Part shown: positions 32,395-45,798 of the stretch, piece after piece
How positions within the stretch are numbered: position 1 is the first letter of the stretch
Layout of the letters: the number at the start of each line of letters is the position of its first letter
Origin: Bimuria novae-zelandiae CBS 107.79
Lineage: Eukaryota; Ascomycota; Dothideomycetes; Pleosporales; Didymosphaeriaceae
Length of the DNA: 64,000 nt
Assembly: GCA_010015655.1 (NCBI GenBank)
Contig: ML976805.1
Coordinates: forward strand, 1,749 to 65,748
Direction: 5' to 3'
Position numbers and translations under genes: made by a program
Notes under the pieces: model-generated
Database searches by the model: none
Told to the model about the DNA's origin: nothing
What the model saw: only the letters and a program-made list of their open reading frames with translations

Positions 32395-34661
32395 GTAGCT
32401 TATAACTAGCCTAAATCTATTAGAAGCTAGCGTAATACTTAGCTAGTAGCTCGCTCTTATCTATCTACGCATTCTTATAGTATATTTTATAGTATAAGTA
32501 GAGGAGTGTAGCAATATAATAGTATAGTACGTCTATAGTTTTATAATAATATTTATTTAGCTTAATTTAGCTAGAGCGTGCGTTAATCTTAAAGTAGTAT
32601 TTAAGTATATTATAGGCTTTATAGTTAACTAATATAAACGCCGTAGCGATGCAATTACAGGTGTTTAATAAGTATTTAAATACTAAAACAACCATATCGC
32701 TTACGCTAAATCTGCTAGACTTACTTTTACCTTTAAGCTATTATATAGTAAGCTTTAGTAGCTAAAGTACTTATAAGTAGTTAGTGAGTACCTACTAATT
32801 AGCTATAGCTAGCCTGTTAGAGCATATCTATAAAGGCACGTTAGTTATGCAAGGTATACCTTAGCTTGCTTAAAAGCTATCTTTAATAGCTTAATAGTAA
32901 ATATAATAGTTAATATAGAGATAAAGTAGCTTATAGAGCTTAACTACACGCTAAATAGTAGCTTTATAACTATTTTAGTTTTACGATATAGCTCTACTTG
33001 TAGACTACTATTAATATAACGCTAGTAATTAGTAAGTAAATTATACTACTCTGTCTAACGCGAGGATACTATACGTGGTATAAAAGTAGCATTTTAAGCT
33101 ACTAGTACTATTACTCCTACGCCTCTGTAAAATGGCAATTTAGTGGCAATCTAAGTATAATAGGGGTATATAGGGAAGATTAAGAGCAAAAATAGCGTAA
33201 TAGGTTACGTAGGGAAAGAGTTAAGTAACTAAGCAAAAAAGCTAGCGTTATTAGCGTAGAGTTTCTATACGCCACGCATAGGCTATTTAACTAACCTCTT
33301 AATTAAAATTTAACTAAGTACGAGCTTACTTAATAATAAAGTTACTTATAAAGGCGTAAAGACCTACCTAAAATACTATACTTTATTAACTCTACTAATA
33401 CCTCTCTCTTGATAACTTCTTTACTATAATAGCTATTATATTCTTTTTTTTAGATAATAGCAGGTGCGATTTAGGCACCTCCGTATATTGCTACTAATAC
33501 TAATCCTCTAGTGTTATGCCTCACCCAGCACCTATAGCACCTACCTATAGAACTTAAAAAATCCTTGCGTAGATGCCTCCTAGTTATAGCACACGTGCTA
33601 TACTACCTTTTCCAAGAAGTAGATAAAGTTATTATAAGTATAAGCGTATTTATAATACCTTTTTATCTAGTTCTTTAGTACCTTAAAGGCCTACTTAATT
33701 ATATTAAAACCTAGTAAGTATAATAATAAATATTTAAGTATAACACTTGCCTCTATGTATAATATAAGAATCCTTTCTAACCTATGAACAAAGATATTAT
33801 TAAAAACTATTACTAATTAATCTCTTAGCTATAAATTATAATAAAGGAGTACTTTATTTACTAGAAACTTCTTTAAAAGCCCTGCGTTAATTACGCCTTA
33901 GAATATTATATAGTTAACGTAGCTATGCACATCTATGGCAGGGAGCAAGCTCTATCGCTCTGAGCGCCGTGCGGGCGTGTTTATGGCCGACCAGGCATAC
34001 TTTCTATCGCTGGTCTCTCATTACAAGCGCTCTCATCGAGGCAGACAACCTGCTCTAGTTTATATATTTATTGGTAGCGCGCCCGTAACACCCGACAAAG
34101 GCCTTTATAGCCCTTTTTAGTAGCTTTTAACGTAGCTTTTTAACTCTGCCTTATGCTAGTAAGAGCTTTCGTGATAGTAGCTGCTAATGCCTATATATTA
34201 AAGTCATCGTACAAGAAGGCCTGTATTTTATTAATATACGCTGTAGGTTTGCCCTATAAGAGCTCTAAAATTAGGTCTTTATAGCACTGTCGCAGTAATA
34301 GCAGGCGACTAATTTTTACACACTATAAAAGGTATACCTAACTAAACGCTCCTATATTAAGTTAATATTTATATATAGTTTTAAGGTTAAATTTAAGATA
34401 TCTATAAATTTTATAATTATTTTACTTATTTTTTATATAATTAATAATCGCCTATACTATTAAGGGCTATAGTCTATACCTAATAAGTTTTTTAAGATTA
34501 ATTAGCATGCCTTATAGTACTTAAGAAATAAGAAAAGTTATTATATTTTTCTTAGTTATGTTATTAGCTATACAAAATTAGGTGTACGACTATAAAAGCG
34601 GGGAAGCGATTACCTAACAAGCGTCAAGAGTGGGTCGGCACGGTGTTTTGCACAGCACCGA
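32395..34661 (-). other. Degenerate repeat, weak zinc-knuckle-like trace
   Basis: About 2.3 kb of RIPed DNA with stops in all frames. A minus-strand reading near 33,550-33,520 (GRCYRCW.RHNTRG) resembles a retroelement CCHC zinc knuckle, so this may be a LINE or LTR-element relic on the minus strand. A GC-richer island at 33,930-34,110 stands out and encodes 61 codons on the plus strand, without family resemblance. The nature of this segment is uncertain. Confidence 0.35.
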
Positions 34662-37064
34662 TAACGTGTTCCACCACTCATCCGCCAACACCAGTCATCC
34701 GCCACCCCACCAGAATCGCGCGACACCTCAGCACCGATATCTCCACAACTATAGGGAATTTTTATATAGAATTTTGTACAGTGATGGTTTATTGCTGTCT
34801 ACACTAAGTCCTCCTATGTCCTTATTCGTAGCACTTGCTACACGTTGGTGGTGCGCGCTAGCGAGCTGGTAGGATCTGCTTGACCAGCTTCTGCCAGAGC
34901 TAAATGAGCTGTAGCAGCTAGAGTACGACCCTGACCAGCCTCTAGAGCACCTCTAGAGGCGATATACTGTCGCCGCCTGTCCTGCCTTTGTCTGCGGCGA
35001 TGGTTGGTAGCCCGTAGCTTCCTATTCTCCTCTGCTAGGATTGTCGCTAAGTTCATCGCAAGCTGACAACCCTTAACAAGCTAGGCGATAGCTTGGCTTG
35101 TAGGACTCTAGGACTGTCGCTGGAGGCGATCACGTAGGAGACATGCCTGCTTCTCAAGCTAGGTAGTCGTATGAGGCGTCTTAGCTGTCTATAGAGTTGC
35201 CAATAATCAGTCAATCTATTAATCAATTAGTATTTCTGCTTAAATTAATCCTATTAATTAAATCAATCTCTCTCTCTCTCTATATTTAATTAGTTCAGTT
35301 TTTTCCTATTTTTTTAATTAATTAATTAATTAATTCTTTTAATCTATTTTTACGTCGTATTTAATGCTAAGAAGGCCTTTTAAGGTAGTAATATTAATAA
35401 GTATAGTTATTTTTACGTATTATTAGTATTAATTATATAATGTTTTTTAGTAGTTTCCTAATTAGGTAATTAGCTAGCTTAACACCCTAATTTTAGCGCG
35501 TCTACTTTTTTTTATTAATACTCACTCTTATCCTCCTCTTACACTCTCTCGCACCCTCTCTCTTACACGTATATAATAGCCTTAGGTTTATAAAATATAA
35601 GCAAAAGAAGCTTTTTAAGTATAATAAAAAGGCTAGTAGTATTACTAGTTATCGTGCCTAACTTATAAAGTATATAAAATCTACTAATAACTTAAAGTAG
35701 CTAGAGTTTTAAAATAGAGCTCTAGGACCTTAATACTATAGCTTTTAATGTAAAGTTTTTACTTTTAATTAATACGCTCTTAAGGTCCTTAAACGTATTA
35801 ACGCCCTTTTATAAGCTACTAGAGATACTAACGCCGTCCTTTTAAGCTACGTTAAGTAGAGCTACTACTACTCCTTTAGTTACCTCCTTATATAGCTCTA
35901 AAAACTCTAAGCTCGAATTTAACACTTAGTTTACTAATAACTTTAATAGTATTAACTAGGTAAAGTTACTATAGTATATAAAGCCTTTGCGTACGCAGAG
36001 GTTTAAGAAGTTCTCGCTCTATAATTACGGGTATCGCGTCGCTCTCCAGGCAATATGCAGCGTATATTTTTTGTCTGCCGCTATTGCCATATACACAAAG
36101 TACCTGGTACTCAATTTATTATAGAGACGACACGCTCTACATCGTCGGCATGGAACCATGTAGAGCAGAGACGGCCAGGCCATAGGCACTTTCGCCCGGG
36201 CAAGTAGTTAACTCTATTAGAGTTAGGGCAGCGTACTCTCGCTAGTCTTATAAGCGCCAGCGTTAGCGTGCTGTAGGAGGTGTCTAACGCCCTAAAAAAC
36301 TTTAATTAATAGCGTTTCTAACTTACTCTAGTTAGCTAACTTGCGAAAAATAATTACCTACTACGTAGAGCAGAGATACTATTCTTTTAAAAGCTTTTAC
36401 GCACCGCTAACCTAAAGGCTAAGCTAGCTACCTTTTAAAGCTATATAACTATTACCATTTTCCTATTAAAGTTATAGGTAAATTTATAGCTTTATACATA
36501 AACTAAGCTCGCTCGCGCCCTTACTAAAATCTATATTAGCTTTAATAGCTAGTCTATAAAGACGGCAAGAGTGCGTTTTATAGGCTTATTACTTACTACG
36601 TTAATAGTTATAGCAAGCTTTGTAACCTGCCTCTCGCCCTCCCTTAACTTAGTAGTACGTATACAGGCGAGAAAGTTACTATAGTTATTATTAAGACGCT
36701 ATAGGCCTTTAGTATTAATAATAGCTTGGTTAGGTACTTTATACTTAATAATATAATAAATAATAATATAGCCTTTTAGGCGCTACGCGCCTATTATAGC
36801 TTTATCTTATAAAACTAACGTCTTTACTACTTGCCTTACTTACTTAACTTAGTGGGGCAAATTATAATATTTAAAACTAATAAAAATACCTTTAATAATA
36901 ATACCTTATAATTTAGACTTAAAGAAAAATACCTACGCGAGTAGTAAAAAAAGGGCCTTATTAAAGTCCTTATAAATATTATATACTTAATATTAACGCC
37001 TTAGTAATATAATCTTTTAATATCTTTTAACGTTTAACGCGTAAAATAGGAGAGTCTTTATAGC

Positions 37065-37314
37065 TGTCGGTTCACAGGTAGCAAGGAATGAACAAGTAAC
37101 TCTCTGTCTTTGGTATCTAGTGTCTGTATTTTCTGTGTGTTCTGTAATAGTTCTATATACCTTCCTTCCAGTTCTCGTGGATGTGAGCGAGTACCAGGTG
37201 GTGTGGAGGCGAAGGGGTTTCGGTACAGTATTAGGTTAACTGGAAGTGAGGGGGTACAAGGGTATAATTGGGTTACACAGTTCCCTTAGCGCGGAAGGCG
37301 AGGCAGTGCAGACA
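37065..37314 (-). repeat. Copia-D 3' LTR
   Basis: 250 bp, TGTCGGTTCACAGG...GTGCAGACA. Confidence 0.94.
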
Positions 37315-37479
37315 CTAGCAGCTTTTCTTTTATAGTAAAATGAGTGTGGATCAGGTGTACACTTGCTAGAGAGGCTGTTTGCGAAAGTCGGAAGGTAATA
37401 ACTATGGTGGTTATCGTAATTATTATTAGAGCTAGTTTGTAGGGTCCTTACGTGTTACTTATCCGTTAACTCGTATGCG

Positions 37480-40400
37480 CAGCGAGTTTGTATTAATAAA
37501 AGTTTCTAGGGCTTTATTTAGTAATATTTTTATTATAGCGTCGGCAGGGTTGTCTTAGCTATTTACCTATTAAACCTTAAATAACTCCCTTCTCTTATAG
37601 AATTAACGTAAGGCTATAATATTAATTATTAGTCGTTTTTCCTTAGTCGTTCCTAGCTTGACAATACACTCATACAGTGAGTATGAGTCTGTACAAACTA
37701 CTAGGGGAAGAGATAGCAGACTAAGCTGCTTTGTAACCATGGCAAGCGTTGAGGTAATAGAGTAGGCGAGGTTAACGCCTCCTACCATTGCGTAGATCTC
37801 TAACGCAAGGACGCTCTAGGTCACGCGTTTGCTCTTCGCAGAGCTCTAGTGAATAAGATTATTGTGAATAGTAAACTCCGTGTCAGCAGCGTCTTCTATA
37901 GCTACTATAATTATGTAGCTAATCTAGTTACTTAAATCTTTATTGTTTGCGAAGGAGCTGTTAACGAATATAAAGACTTTAGCCTAAGCCAGGTTAAGTG
38001 CCTTATAGGTGAGGCTACGATTAAAATTATTTAGTTGCTATTATAGGCGTTTGTTTAACGCGTTAACGTTGTTAACGGTAGGCTCTTAAGTTTGTGCGGC
38101 AATAGAGAGGTCAAAAGTCGCCTCTAGTTAGTAGATACTTGTAATGTAGGCGCCGCGAGCCCTCTACTTAACGTACTATTATTAATAGTTAGCTAAGCTT
38201 GCGTTAATAAGCTAAATCTTCTTGCCCTAATCCTTTTGTCATAGTAAGAGCTTGCTAGTGTGATTAATTAATAGGATATAGCTATTAAAAATTAATAGAG
38301 TAGTGGGTGTTAGCTTCTCCTTTAGCTTAGCTATAAACGTTAACTCCTTCTTCTTTAGGTTAGAAAAACATTTATCCGTAAGGATAAGTGTGTTATTAGT
38401 CTACATGCCTACTATGCTAAAGGCGTCCTAGGTAGTGGTTATAAGCAGGCATAAGTTATATATTAAGGTCTTTATGTGAAGCTTTTTCTTATAATAAGCG
38501 CTGTACGTTGCCCACTAATGGGTACTAGCTTTAGCTAGGCTGTATAGGGGCTTCTTAACTATCATGACCGTGCTAGGTGGATACTTGTATTTAATTTCCT
38601 TAGGTAAGTAGGCGATAACTACTTAGTTAAGCTTTGTGCGTAACTATATATATGCTTAGGTAATATCTCGCAGCCAGAGCGAGATCTCTCTATTTATTAA
38701 TATAACTCTATTACGCATAAGTGAAGGAGCAATAGCTAGTATAATTTATTAGCTAGCTTGCTAGATAGTTAGCGATTAGGTAAGGATTATTGCTTTGCTA
38801 TCGTCTTAATAGCCTTGCACTACGAGGCGTGATTTCTTGTATAGGGTAGTAGTAGTCTTGCCTTTAATTTCGCGTACTAGTCGCGACTTAAAAATCCGTC
38901 CTTAGTGCTTGCAGGGATCGTATTACTTAAAGCGAAAGACTCCGTTAGCAATAAAGCTATTAATTTCCTTATTATCTAATAGCTTAAATAGTTAGCTAGG
39001 TGTAGTTATCCTTTGCTTTTTACGTAACTAAATAGAAAGTAGCCAGTCGGTGTTCTCTTTATGCGTTATAAAGACCTCTATTATGTAAGCTTTGTTAGGC
39101 GCTGTGTGAACAGTGTACGCTGTAGGAGCCGCACAAGCTATCCTAGGAGGGTTCACGCGGGCTATAGTAGCTTTAGGCTTATTCTTACTACCTTTAGGTT
39201 AGCTACGTTTTTGTTAAGGGAGTTTAGAAGCTTATTCTTAATACTAGTTAGTTACACTAGTTTTGCTATCTTTGTCCTAGTTATTGTCTCCGTTGTCTGG
39301 CATATCTATCGGGTGGCTATTATCCTTATTGTTAATCGCTAGTGGCGTGGCTGGTTCGTTGTTTGTCGGGGAGGTATCCGTGTAGTACGGCTTAACAATC
39401 GTTAAGCGGAAATTTGTAGGGCCATGCGGCAGCTATATTATACAGGTCTTATTTATTATAGTAATAAGCTTATAGGGCCCCATCTATCTATCCTTCTCGC
39501 GCCAGACGCGCACGTTAGAGTTAATAGGCAGTGTAGTTATTTTAAGTGTTATAGGTCTATTGCGCGTTGCTAGCGCATTATTAATTTGGCGCGTCTCGTG
39601 TACCTATTATACCTCTCTTATAGCCTTTTTAATAATAGCAGCGCGTTGAGTAATTAATAGTAATAGGGGAGAGTCTTCTATTATTCGTGGGTAGGCGCTG
39701 AAGACAAGGAGCGTAGGCACTAGGCTATTAGGACCTATAGTATTATTAATAGCTTTAATAGCTATTTACAAGATAAGCTGCCTGTTTATTATTATAGGTA
39801 AATTGGCTTGGATAGTCTTAAAAGCACGTTATAATAGAGCATGGTACTACTCTATCTTGCCTACGCTGTTATAAGCTTCTACAGGTACTTCTTTAATATT
39901 AATTAATAGTGACTTGGCAAGTTACTTAAATTTAGTAGAAATAAAGTTCCTGCCGGCGTTATAGACAAGATACTTAGGCGGTCTAAGGTAGGTATCGATT
40001 TAGTAATGCTATAGAGCGTCCTAAGTGCTTGCGGCTAATGCATCTTTAAGGAAGTAAGTAGTTTAAAAGGCGGTTGCGTCGTTAACTATATATAAGATAG
40101 GTTTTCTATTTAGGTACATAATGTTAATAATTACCTTATAGTTAAAGTCTAGGTCTAGTTCCTTAAGCTTAAATCTAAAGCGTCTAGGTGCTTTCTAATT
40201 TAGTTAGCACTATTAGTAGTACTTAATAAGCTTGTTAATAAGCTCCTTATAGACATTATTATGGCTAGCGCGAATAAGCAAGTGGTAAAGCTAATAAGCT
40301 AATAGGTAGCTAAATTATTAGTGGAGCTAGCGTAGCTTAGTTTTTATAAGGTAGTAGCTGGCGACTACGGTGCGTTTAGGTTAATTTATAAGAAGCCATG

Positions 40401-42700
40401 GATAGCCCTATTTACGTATAACTAGGTGTAGCTAGTTGCCCTAGACTAGTACGTTGCGCAGGTTGTCATATCTAACGCCTAGTCTATTTATGTTAGCCAG
40501 ACAGAGTAAGAATGGCGTATTAGTAGGTAGCACGTAGAACGTGACTTTACTAATTGCTATGTCGACTTGTAGGGTGCCTATGGATGTAATTGCCTAGCCT
40601 CTGCCAAAGCGGATTTAGTGCTACCCGGCCGTTAAGGTATCTATTTGCAAGCTTGTGGCTGCCTATAGAGTAGTCGCTTGTAGTTCTCTAGCTGTTGAGA
40701 CGCCTAAGGCTCCCGTGTTAGGCATAATGCCCTAAAAGACTTTCTTATTATATTAATTCTTAAACGTAAATATAGTAGCGAGTATGTTATCTATAGCCCT
40801 AAACGCGTTAATTCGTGTAGTCGCGTGGTATATAGCTTAGTTATTTAAGTAGGTAATTGTCTAATTACTGTTAATTATACTAAAAAACTTAGTAATAAAC
40901 TAATCTCCCTTAGTTATTATTTCTATAGCGAGCATCTGCTAGGCCTTATTATTAATTTTAATACCTTTGTACTTAGTTAGGAAAGCGTAAAAGTTAGTAA
41001 CGTTAGGTTACGCGTTATATAAGTAGGCTAACGCTATTTAGTAAAATCTATAATAGGATTACTTGCGCTTATCCCTAGAGTGCTTTATTAACTAGTAGCT
41101 AGGTTTACTGTAAATAAAGCATTTCTTTTAAGATTGTAGTTGCTTAGGTGGCAGTGGCTATTAAAAGGGTAACCCTTAAGAGTTGCCTTAATAGGGTCTA
41201 CGATTATTAACGTCTTGCGGCAAGAAGTGCGATAAGAATCTTTGCGATTTATTACCTTAACCTCTTCGCGAGCCTTTATCTTTATAGGTCTTATTAGTCT
41301 AGTACTACTTATAGCCGTTTGCGTTGGGGTCGTCCTTATAGGGGTGTTAGAGGTTATAGTAGTTCTAATACTCCTTATTAGTAGTATATTATATTAGGCT
41401 TGGATTGCGCGCCTTACGCGAGCAAGTGGCAGCGCTAATAAATAAGTATAGAGTAGAGTAGAGGCCTTTAAAAGTAGGCGCTAAAGTAAAGAGGGCAAGG
41501 TTGTAGTCCTTAATACTACTATACGCGTTAAGTAGTTATTCGCGTAGCACGTTATTACTTTAGTAGTTATAGCCTAGCCCACGTTAAAGCTTCTAGAGCT
41601 TATTAATAAGTAATTAGAGAGCATTAAGACAAGATTTGTTAAGGTAGGCGCTAATTATACATGCTAGCGTGGTCGTTCTCTACTTGCTAAGGTATAATTA
41701 ACAATTCTCCTTATTATAGAAGTGGCTCTTTGTTATACCTATTATTGTCTTAAGATTATAGCCCTGACCCGCGAGGCGGTTATAGTAGTAGTTAGACGCT
41801 CTGTCTTTTAGCATAATAGAAAAAGCTTAATCCTAGTATTGCTTAGGTAGCCCTATCTTACTGTAATTGTCTTGGAAGATTCTAAATTTAGTGTTAAACA
41901 CGTTATATAGCTTACCTCTAAAGCGCTTCTTATTATCGTATAGCTTATAGAGGTCTGTAATAAGTTAATGTGCGTTATTAAGACGTGTGGCGTCTGTAGG
42001 GCTTTCGTGCTGTAGATAGGGGTTGTACGTATTGTACTAGTTTAGCTGCTGCGTAGAGGATAAAGGCGCGTTGTGCTGCTAATAAGGGGGCAGGTATATA
42101 GTGGGCTGCCGTTTTAGTAAAGGTATAGGTTAGTAGATAGTGCGTGCTATTAGAGCTAGTTAAGGAGAAGCAAGGTGCGTAAAGGGTTATTAAGAAGATT
42201 GCTATAATAGAGGCGTATTATATAGAGGCGATGTCGCAAGATTTGGATTAAAGCGCGAGTTAAACCTCTTGTTTATTTTAAGCTAGTAAGTAACCTCTTT
42301 ATTAGTCTATTTATAATAGTTGCCCTGCAGCGCTTCTGCGATGTTGTAGGTAATTAACTTACTATTCTTGGCTATAAAGACGCCTTGCTTGCGTAGGTGG
42401 TCTCGTAATTTAGTAATAAGAGATTTATTGCCTTTGTTAAAGAGTTCTTTTGGCCATTCTTTAAAGATAACAGTCATCTGCTCCTATAGCTTATAGTCCT
42501 CCTATTCTTTATTTTAAGAGATCTGGTAGTAGAAGAGGATGTATGTGTTTACACTCTTTATGTTAATTTTCGTGATGTCTGTATTCTTATTAACATTAAG
42601 GGGCTGGCCTTAGCTATCCTTATTAATAAGCGCCTGTTCTTCCTTCGTAAGGTAGTTAGTGAAAGGCATCGTGGGAAAGCGATTTAGGGGTTGTAAGGCG
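37480..42700 (-). pseudogene. Copia-D gag-pol remnant
   Basis: Minus-strand coding with the same order as Copia-B: gag (about 42,670-41,000), integrase (about 40,500-39,500), RT (about 39,000-38,100) and RNase H (37,788-37,603, with LVVCTDSYSLYECIVKLGTTKEKRL). The RNase H patch is open for 61 codons. Elsewhere Gln and Trp codons have become stops. Confidence 0.8.
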
Positions 42701-42996
42701 TCTCTTTAAGAGAGTAAGACGCAGGTTTATTAATAGTACTATTAGCGGCAGGTACTGTAGAGCGTAATAGACAAGGACTTAGGTAAACGCTTAGAGTCCT
42801 TATTACTTAGTAGTAGGCTACAACGCGCGAGCTTCCGGCGAAGGCGTAATAAACGTGGAGACCTAGGTAAACGCTTAGGGTCTTGTTAGTATATAGTTTA
42901 GGGTATTGCTATACCCCTTGTCGTGTCTCTTCTAGTTCTTCTTGCTATCTGTGGTTATCTCTTATAGTATTAACTGTGAGGGTAACCACTAATTAG

Positions 42997-43246
42997 TGTT
43001 AGTTCACAGGTAGTAAGGAATGAACAAGTAACTCTCTGTCTTTAGTATCTAGTGTCTGTATTTTCTATGTGTTCTGTAATAGTTCTATATACCTTCCTTC
43101 CAGTTCTCGTGGATGTGAGCGAGTACCAGGTGGTGTGGAGGCGAAGGGGTTTCGGTACAGTATTAGGTTAACTGGAAGTGAGGGGGTACAAGGGTATGAT
43201 TGGGTTACACAGTTCCCTTAGCGCGGAAGGCGAGGCAGTGCAGACA
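42997..43246 (-). repeat. Copia-D 5' LTR
   Basis: 250 bp, TGTTAGTTCACAGG...GTGCAGACA. Confidence 0.94.
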
Positions 43247-45798
43247 ATAGCTCTTTAAACTTATTAAGCCTATTATTACTCGCTAGAATAGCTATTTTAA
43301 CTTTATAAAAAGAGTAGTTCTCCTATACTATGTAATTAATACTCTTATTAATTATAGGATAAAGAAGGCGCTATAAGATAAGTCCTTAGCTTACGCGCGT
43401 AGTAGGGTTCTTATTAATTAAATGCTTATAAAAAGCCTTACCGCTACTAATTAAGCTATAATTAGTTAGTATATTAAAGTCCTGTAGCCTTAAAGGAGAC
43501 TACAAAGAGACTTAAAGACTATAGTAACTTTAGCTATTTTAATAAAATTTATAAAATATACTCTACTTTTAAGTACCTCCTCTCCTACTTCGAGCAGCTT
43601 ATTAAGAGCTTTTAAGATATTAATTTTAATAAGCCTAATACTTTAGAAGACTACTTAAAGATTAACGTAACTATATCCTACTTAAAGCTCTTAAAGTATT
43701 ATAAGCTCCTTAAGAAGACGCTTATTTATTACGTCTTTATATTCCCTCACTCTTACTATAAGTACTAATTTATTAACGTATAGACTAGAGAGTATAAAGT
43801 TTAGCTTAATTAAGCTAATTAGTAATTCTAAGAGCTTTAAGCTATATATAAATTAAAGGATACTCGCCCTATTATTTCTCTTAAACGTAAATAAGTAAAG
43901 CGCGTTAGTAATATTAATAACTACGCTAAGTTATACGCTAAGCTTTTAAGAGCTAAAACTTCTACTCTACTTATTAATAGTAGTAACAAATTTAATTATT
44001 AGTAATATAATAAACTTAGCGTCCTTAAAGATCACGCATACTATATACATTTTATTAAGTATTAGGTATCTTTTTATAATTAATATCTCTACCTTTTTTA
44101 GTTTACTATTAATCTCTTTTCAATCCTAGCGTCCTCTGTTACTATAAGAGAATATTTTCTAAGATTAGTAATATAATAGAGCTAAAACGTTAAAAAATAA
44201 GCCCTTAAATGCTCTCCACAATCACGTGCGTACGGAGTTGGCTAAGGGCTAGATACTCTCCACCCCAGGAGACCCCGGACGGCGAGCTCCCAGTAGAGCT
44301 CTCAGAGCTCGAGATGCACGATATCTATCAGGTATCGCAGTAGGATGACCCTGTCTAGCTTGTGCTATACACATTTTATCTTAGCGCGATTTTTCGATTA
44401 ATTAATTAGTAACTCGAAGTCCTCGATAATTAATCAAATTAATCTAAGCCCGAATTTTTTGATTGATTAATTGTTGGCAACTCTGGCTGTCCATATAGGC
44501 TCTGCACCTGGCGCTGCCCCTGGTGGTGATGGGGTCCTGACCACTGTGAGAGATGATAGGACGCGGTCTGGACAAGGAGGGACAAGCCCTGTCGCCCAAA
44601 AACCACTCTGGATGTTCTGTTCTGTAAAAACAGTCCTACGAACACGTGGGTAGATAGATAGGAACTCTTCCTTATCGATATGAAAAATACCCTGTCTGGT
44701 TAGCTCAGTTACCTCATGTCCATACCCTGTCTTGAGAGGTGAGAAACAGCTGACATCTAGGGGCTGTAGGAGGTGGCTCGTGTACGCAGGCATATAGAGG
44801 GTGACTATCTTATATTCTATATAGTACCTGTCGAACTTAGGGGTAGCATAGCTACTATAACTATTTAGAATAAATAGCTACTAGGTACTTATAGTATAAG
44901 ATTTTATATACTAATTAAAGTGCTCTAGCTAGACAAGCCCTAACTAATTTATTATTTAGCTATTATTACTAACTACGAGTACCTAGCTACTAAATAGGCT
45001 TTTATACTAGCTAGCCTAGTAGAGCTTACTAGACAGGATAATAAGGGGTAGTATAGACTAGCTAGATACGCAGATATCCTTAATTATAGTAACCTAGTCT
45101 TAGTTACCTAGCTATATATATATAGCTCTACCTATAGTGTCTGCGCTGGTTACGACCTTAGATAAAGTAGCGACGCCTATTATAAACTCTATCTTATTAA
45201 AGTTATAGGTATTTCTATCCTGTATGCCGTACACCTAGCGTGTCTCCTCTACAAGCTTATACTAGGTAGAGATCTTAACAGGATCCTTATAGAGGGCACG
45301 CTAACTATAGAATCTCTTATTTTACTTTATTTATAAGTCTAGCTAAGTATTAATAAAGTAGGATACCTAGTTCTTGCTTATAAACTATAGAGAAAGGATC
45401 TAGCCACACGTAGCAAGTAAATAGTTAGCTATTTTACATATATTAATAATGTAAGGTAGAAAACTACGTTAGTTAAGGTCTAAGATCTACTCTGCTAGGA
45501 CCTGCTTCTCTATAAGGTGTAGCTTTTATTTCTAGGCGTTGGCTTGCGCCTAAGGTAGGGCACTACTAACGCGTCCTTGCAGTGTTAATTAAGGGATATT
45601 ATATAGCCATGTAGCACGCTGAGTACTTCTAACCTGCTTATTCTGAATCGCCTGTATTAAAAGAGCTAGTCTGCCTCGCTTCTGGGATTGCTGAGTATTC
45701 TGGGTGGGTGGCATGGCGCGTTCTGTGTAGGACGCGTCGCGCGATTTTGGTGGGGTGGCGGATGACTGGTGTTGGCGGATGAGTGGTGGAACACGTTA

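Larger units (their letters stand above)
37065..43246 (-). mobile_element. Copia-D, full-length LTR retrotransposon
   Basis: 6,182 bp with two 250-bp LTRs and perfect TSDs ATAGC (37,060-37,064 and 43,247-43,251), inside the hAT element. The LTRs differ at about six positions, all transitions. Compared with Copia-A and Copia-C, the LTRs are much better preserved, so this is one of the younger insertions. Confidence 0.94.
35930..44200 (+). pseudogene. hAT transposase remnant (BED-type finger and C-terminal domain)
   Basis: Left part, about 35,950-36,200: a reading of FN.INW then KPLRTQRFKKFSLYNYGYRVAL, followed in a neighbouring frame by RIFFVCRYCHIHKV (a BED-like C..C finger) and STSSAWNHVEQRRPGH. 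This order is typical of fungal hAT transposases. Right part, about 43,300-44,200: a decayed hAT C-terminal region (KT.IYYVFIFPH.YYKY.FI at about 43,710-43,770). At least one frameshift and many RIP stops are present. Confidence 0.65.
35192..44485 (+). mobile_element. hAT DNA transposon split by Copia-D
   Basis: The ends are TAGAGTTGCCAATAATC on the left and the inverse of CAGAGTTGCCAACAATT on the right: the hAT-type YAGAG start with about 25 bp of inverted repeat. The 8-bp TSDs GCTGTCTA (35,184-35,191) and GCTGTCCA (44,486-44,493) differ by one transition. The net length without Copia-D is 3.1 kb, normal for an autonomous hAT. It also contains a (CT)n tract at about 35,267-35,280 and an (AATT)n tract at about 35,315-35,336 near its left end. 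Confidence 0.88.
34838..45714 (-). pseudogene. pogo/Tan-type transposase, split in two parts
   Basis: The N-terminal part is 45,714-44,486 (start at the MPPTQNTQQSQKRGR reading, then a helix-turn-helix region, YNFNKIEF.IGVATLSK at about 45,220, and an open stretch 44,793-44,467 with YTSHLLQPLDVSCFSPLKTGYG). The C-terminal part is 35,183-34,838 (WTAKTPHTTT across the junction, then NLATILAEENRKLRATNHRRRQR, the usual C-terminal basic helix). Together they make 1,575 nt, exactly 525 codons, in one frame. The break is the hAT insertion at 35,192-44,485. Several RIP-type stops are present, mostly in the N-terminal half. Confidence 0.88.
34664..45796 (-). mobile_element. pogo-type DNA transposon split by a hAT element
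   Basis: TA TSDs (34,662-34,663 and 45,797-45,798) flank terminal inverted repeats of about 50 bp (ACGTGTTCCACCACTCATCC..., one mismatch in the first 55 or so). The span is 11.1 kb, but removing the hAT insert and one TSD copy leaves 1,831 bp, typical of Fot1/pogo elements. Its right TIR abuts the GC-normal gene island. Confidence 0.92.

Noticed and set aside
39061..39342. 93-codon plus-strand ORF
   Set aside because: Antisense to the Copia-D pol region; a shadow frame.
35183..44494. Reading the 9.3-kb insert as a Mutator-like element with a 10-bp TSD
   Set aside because: An 8-bp TSD with YAGAGTTGCC ends fits equally well at the boundaries and matches hAT rules; remnants of a BED-type finger and a hAT-like C-terminus support hAT.
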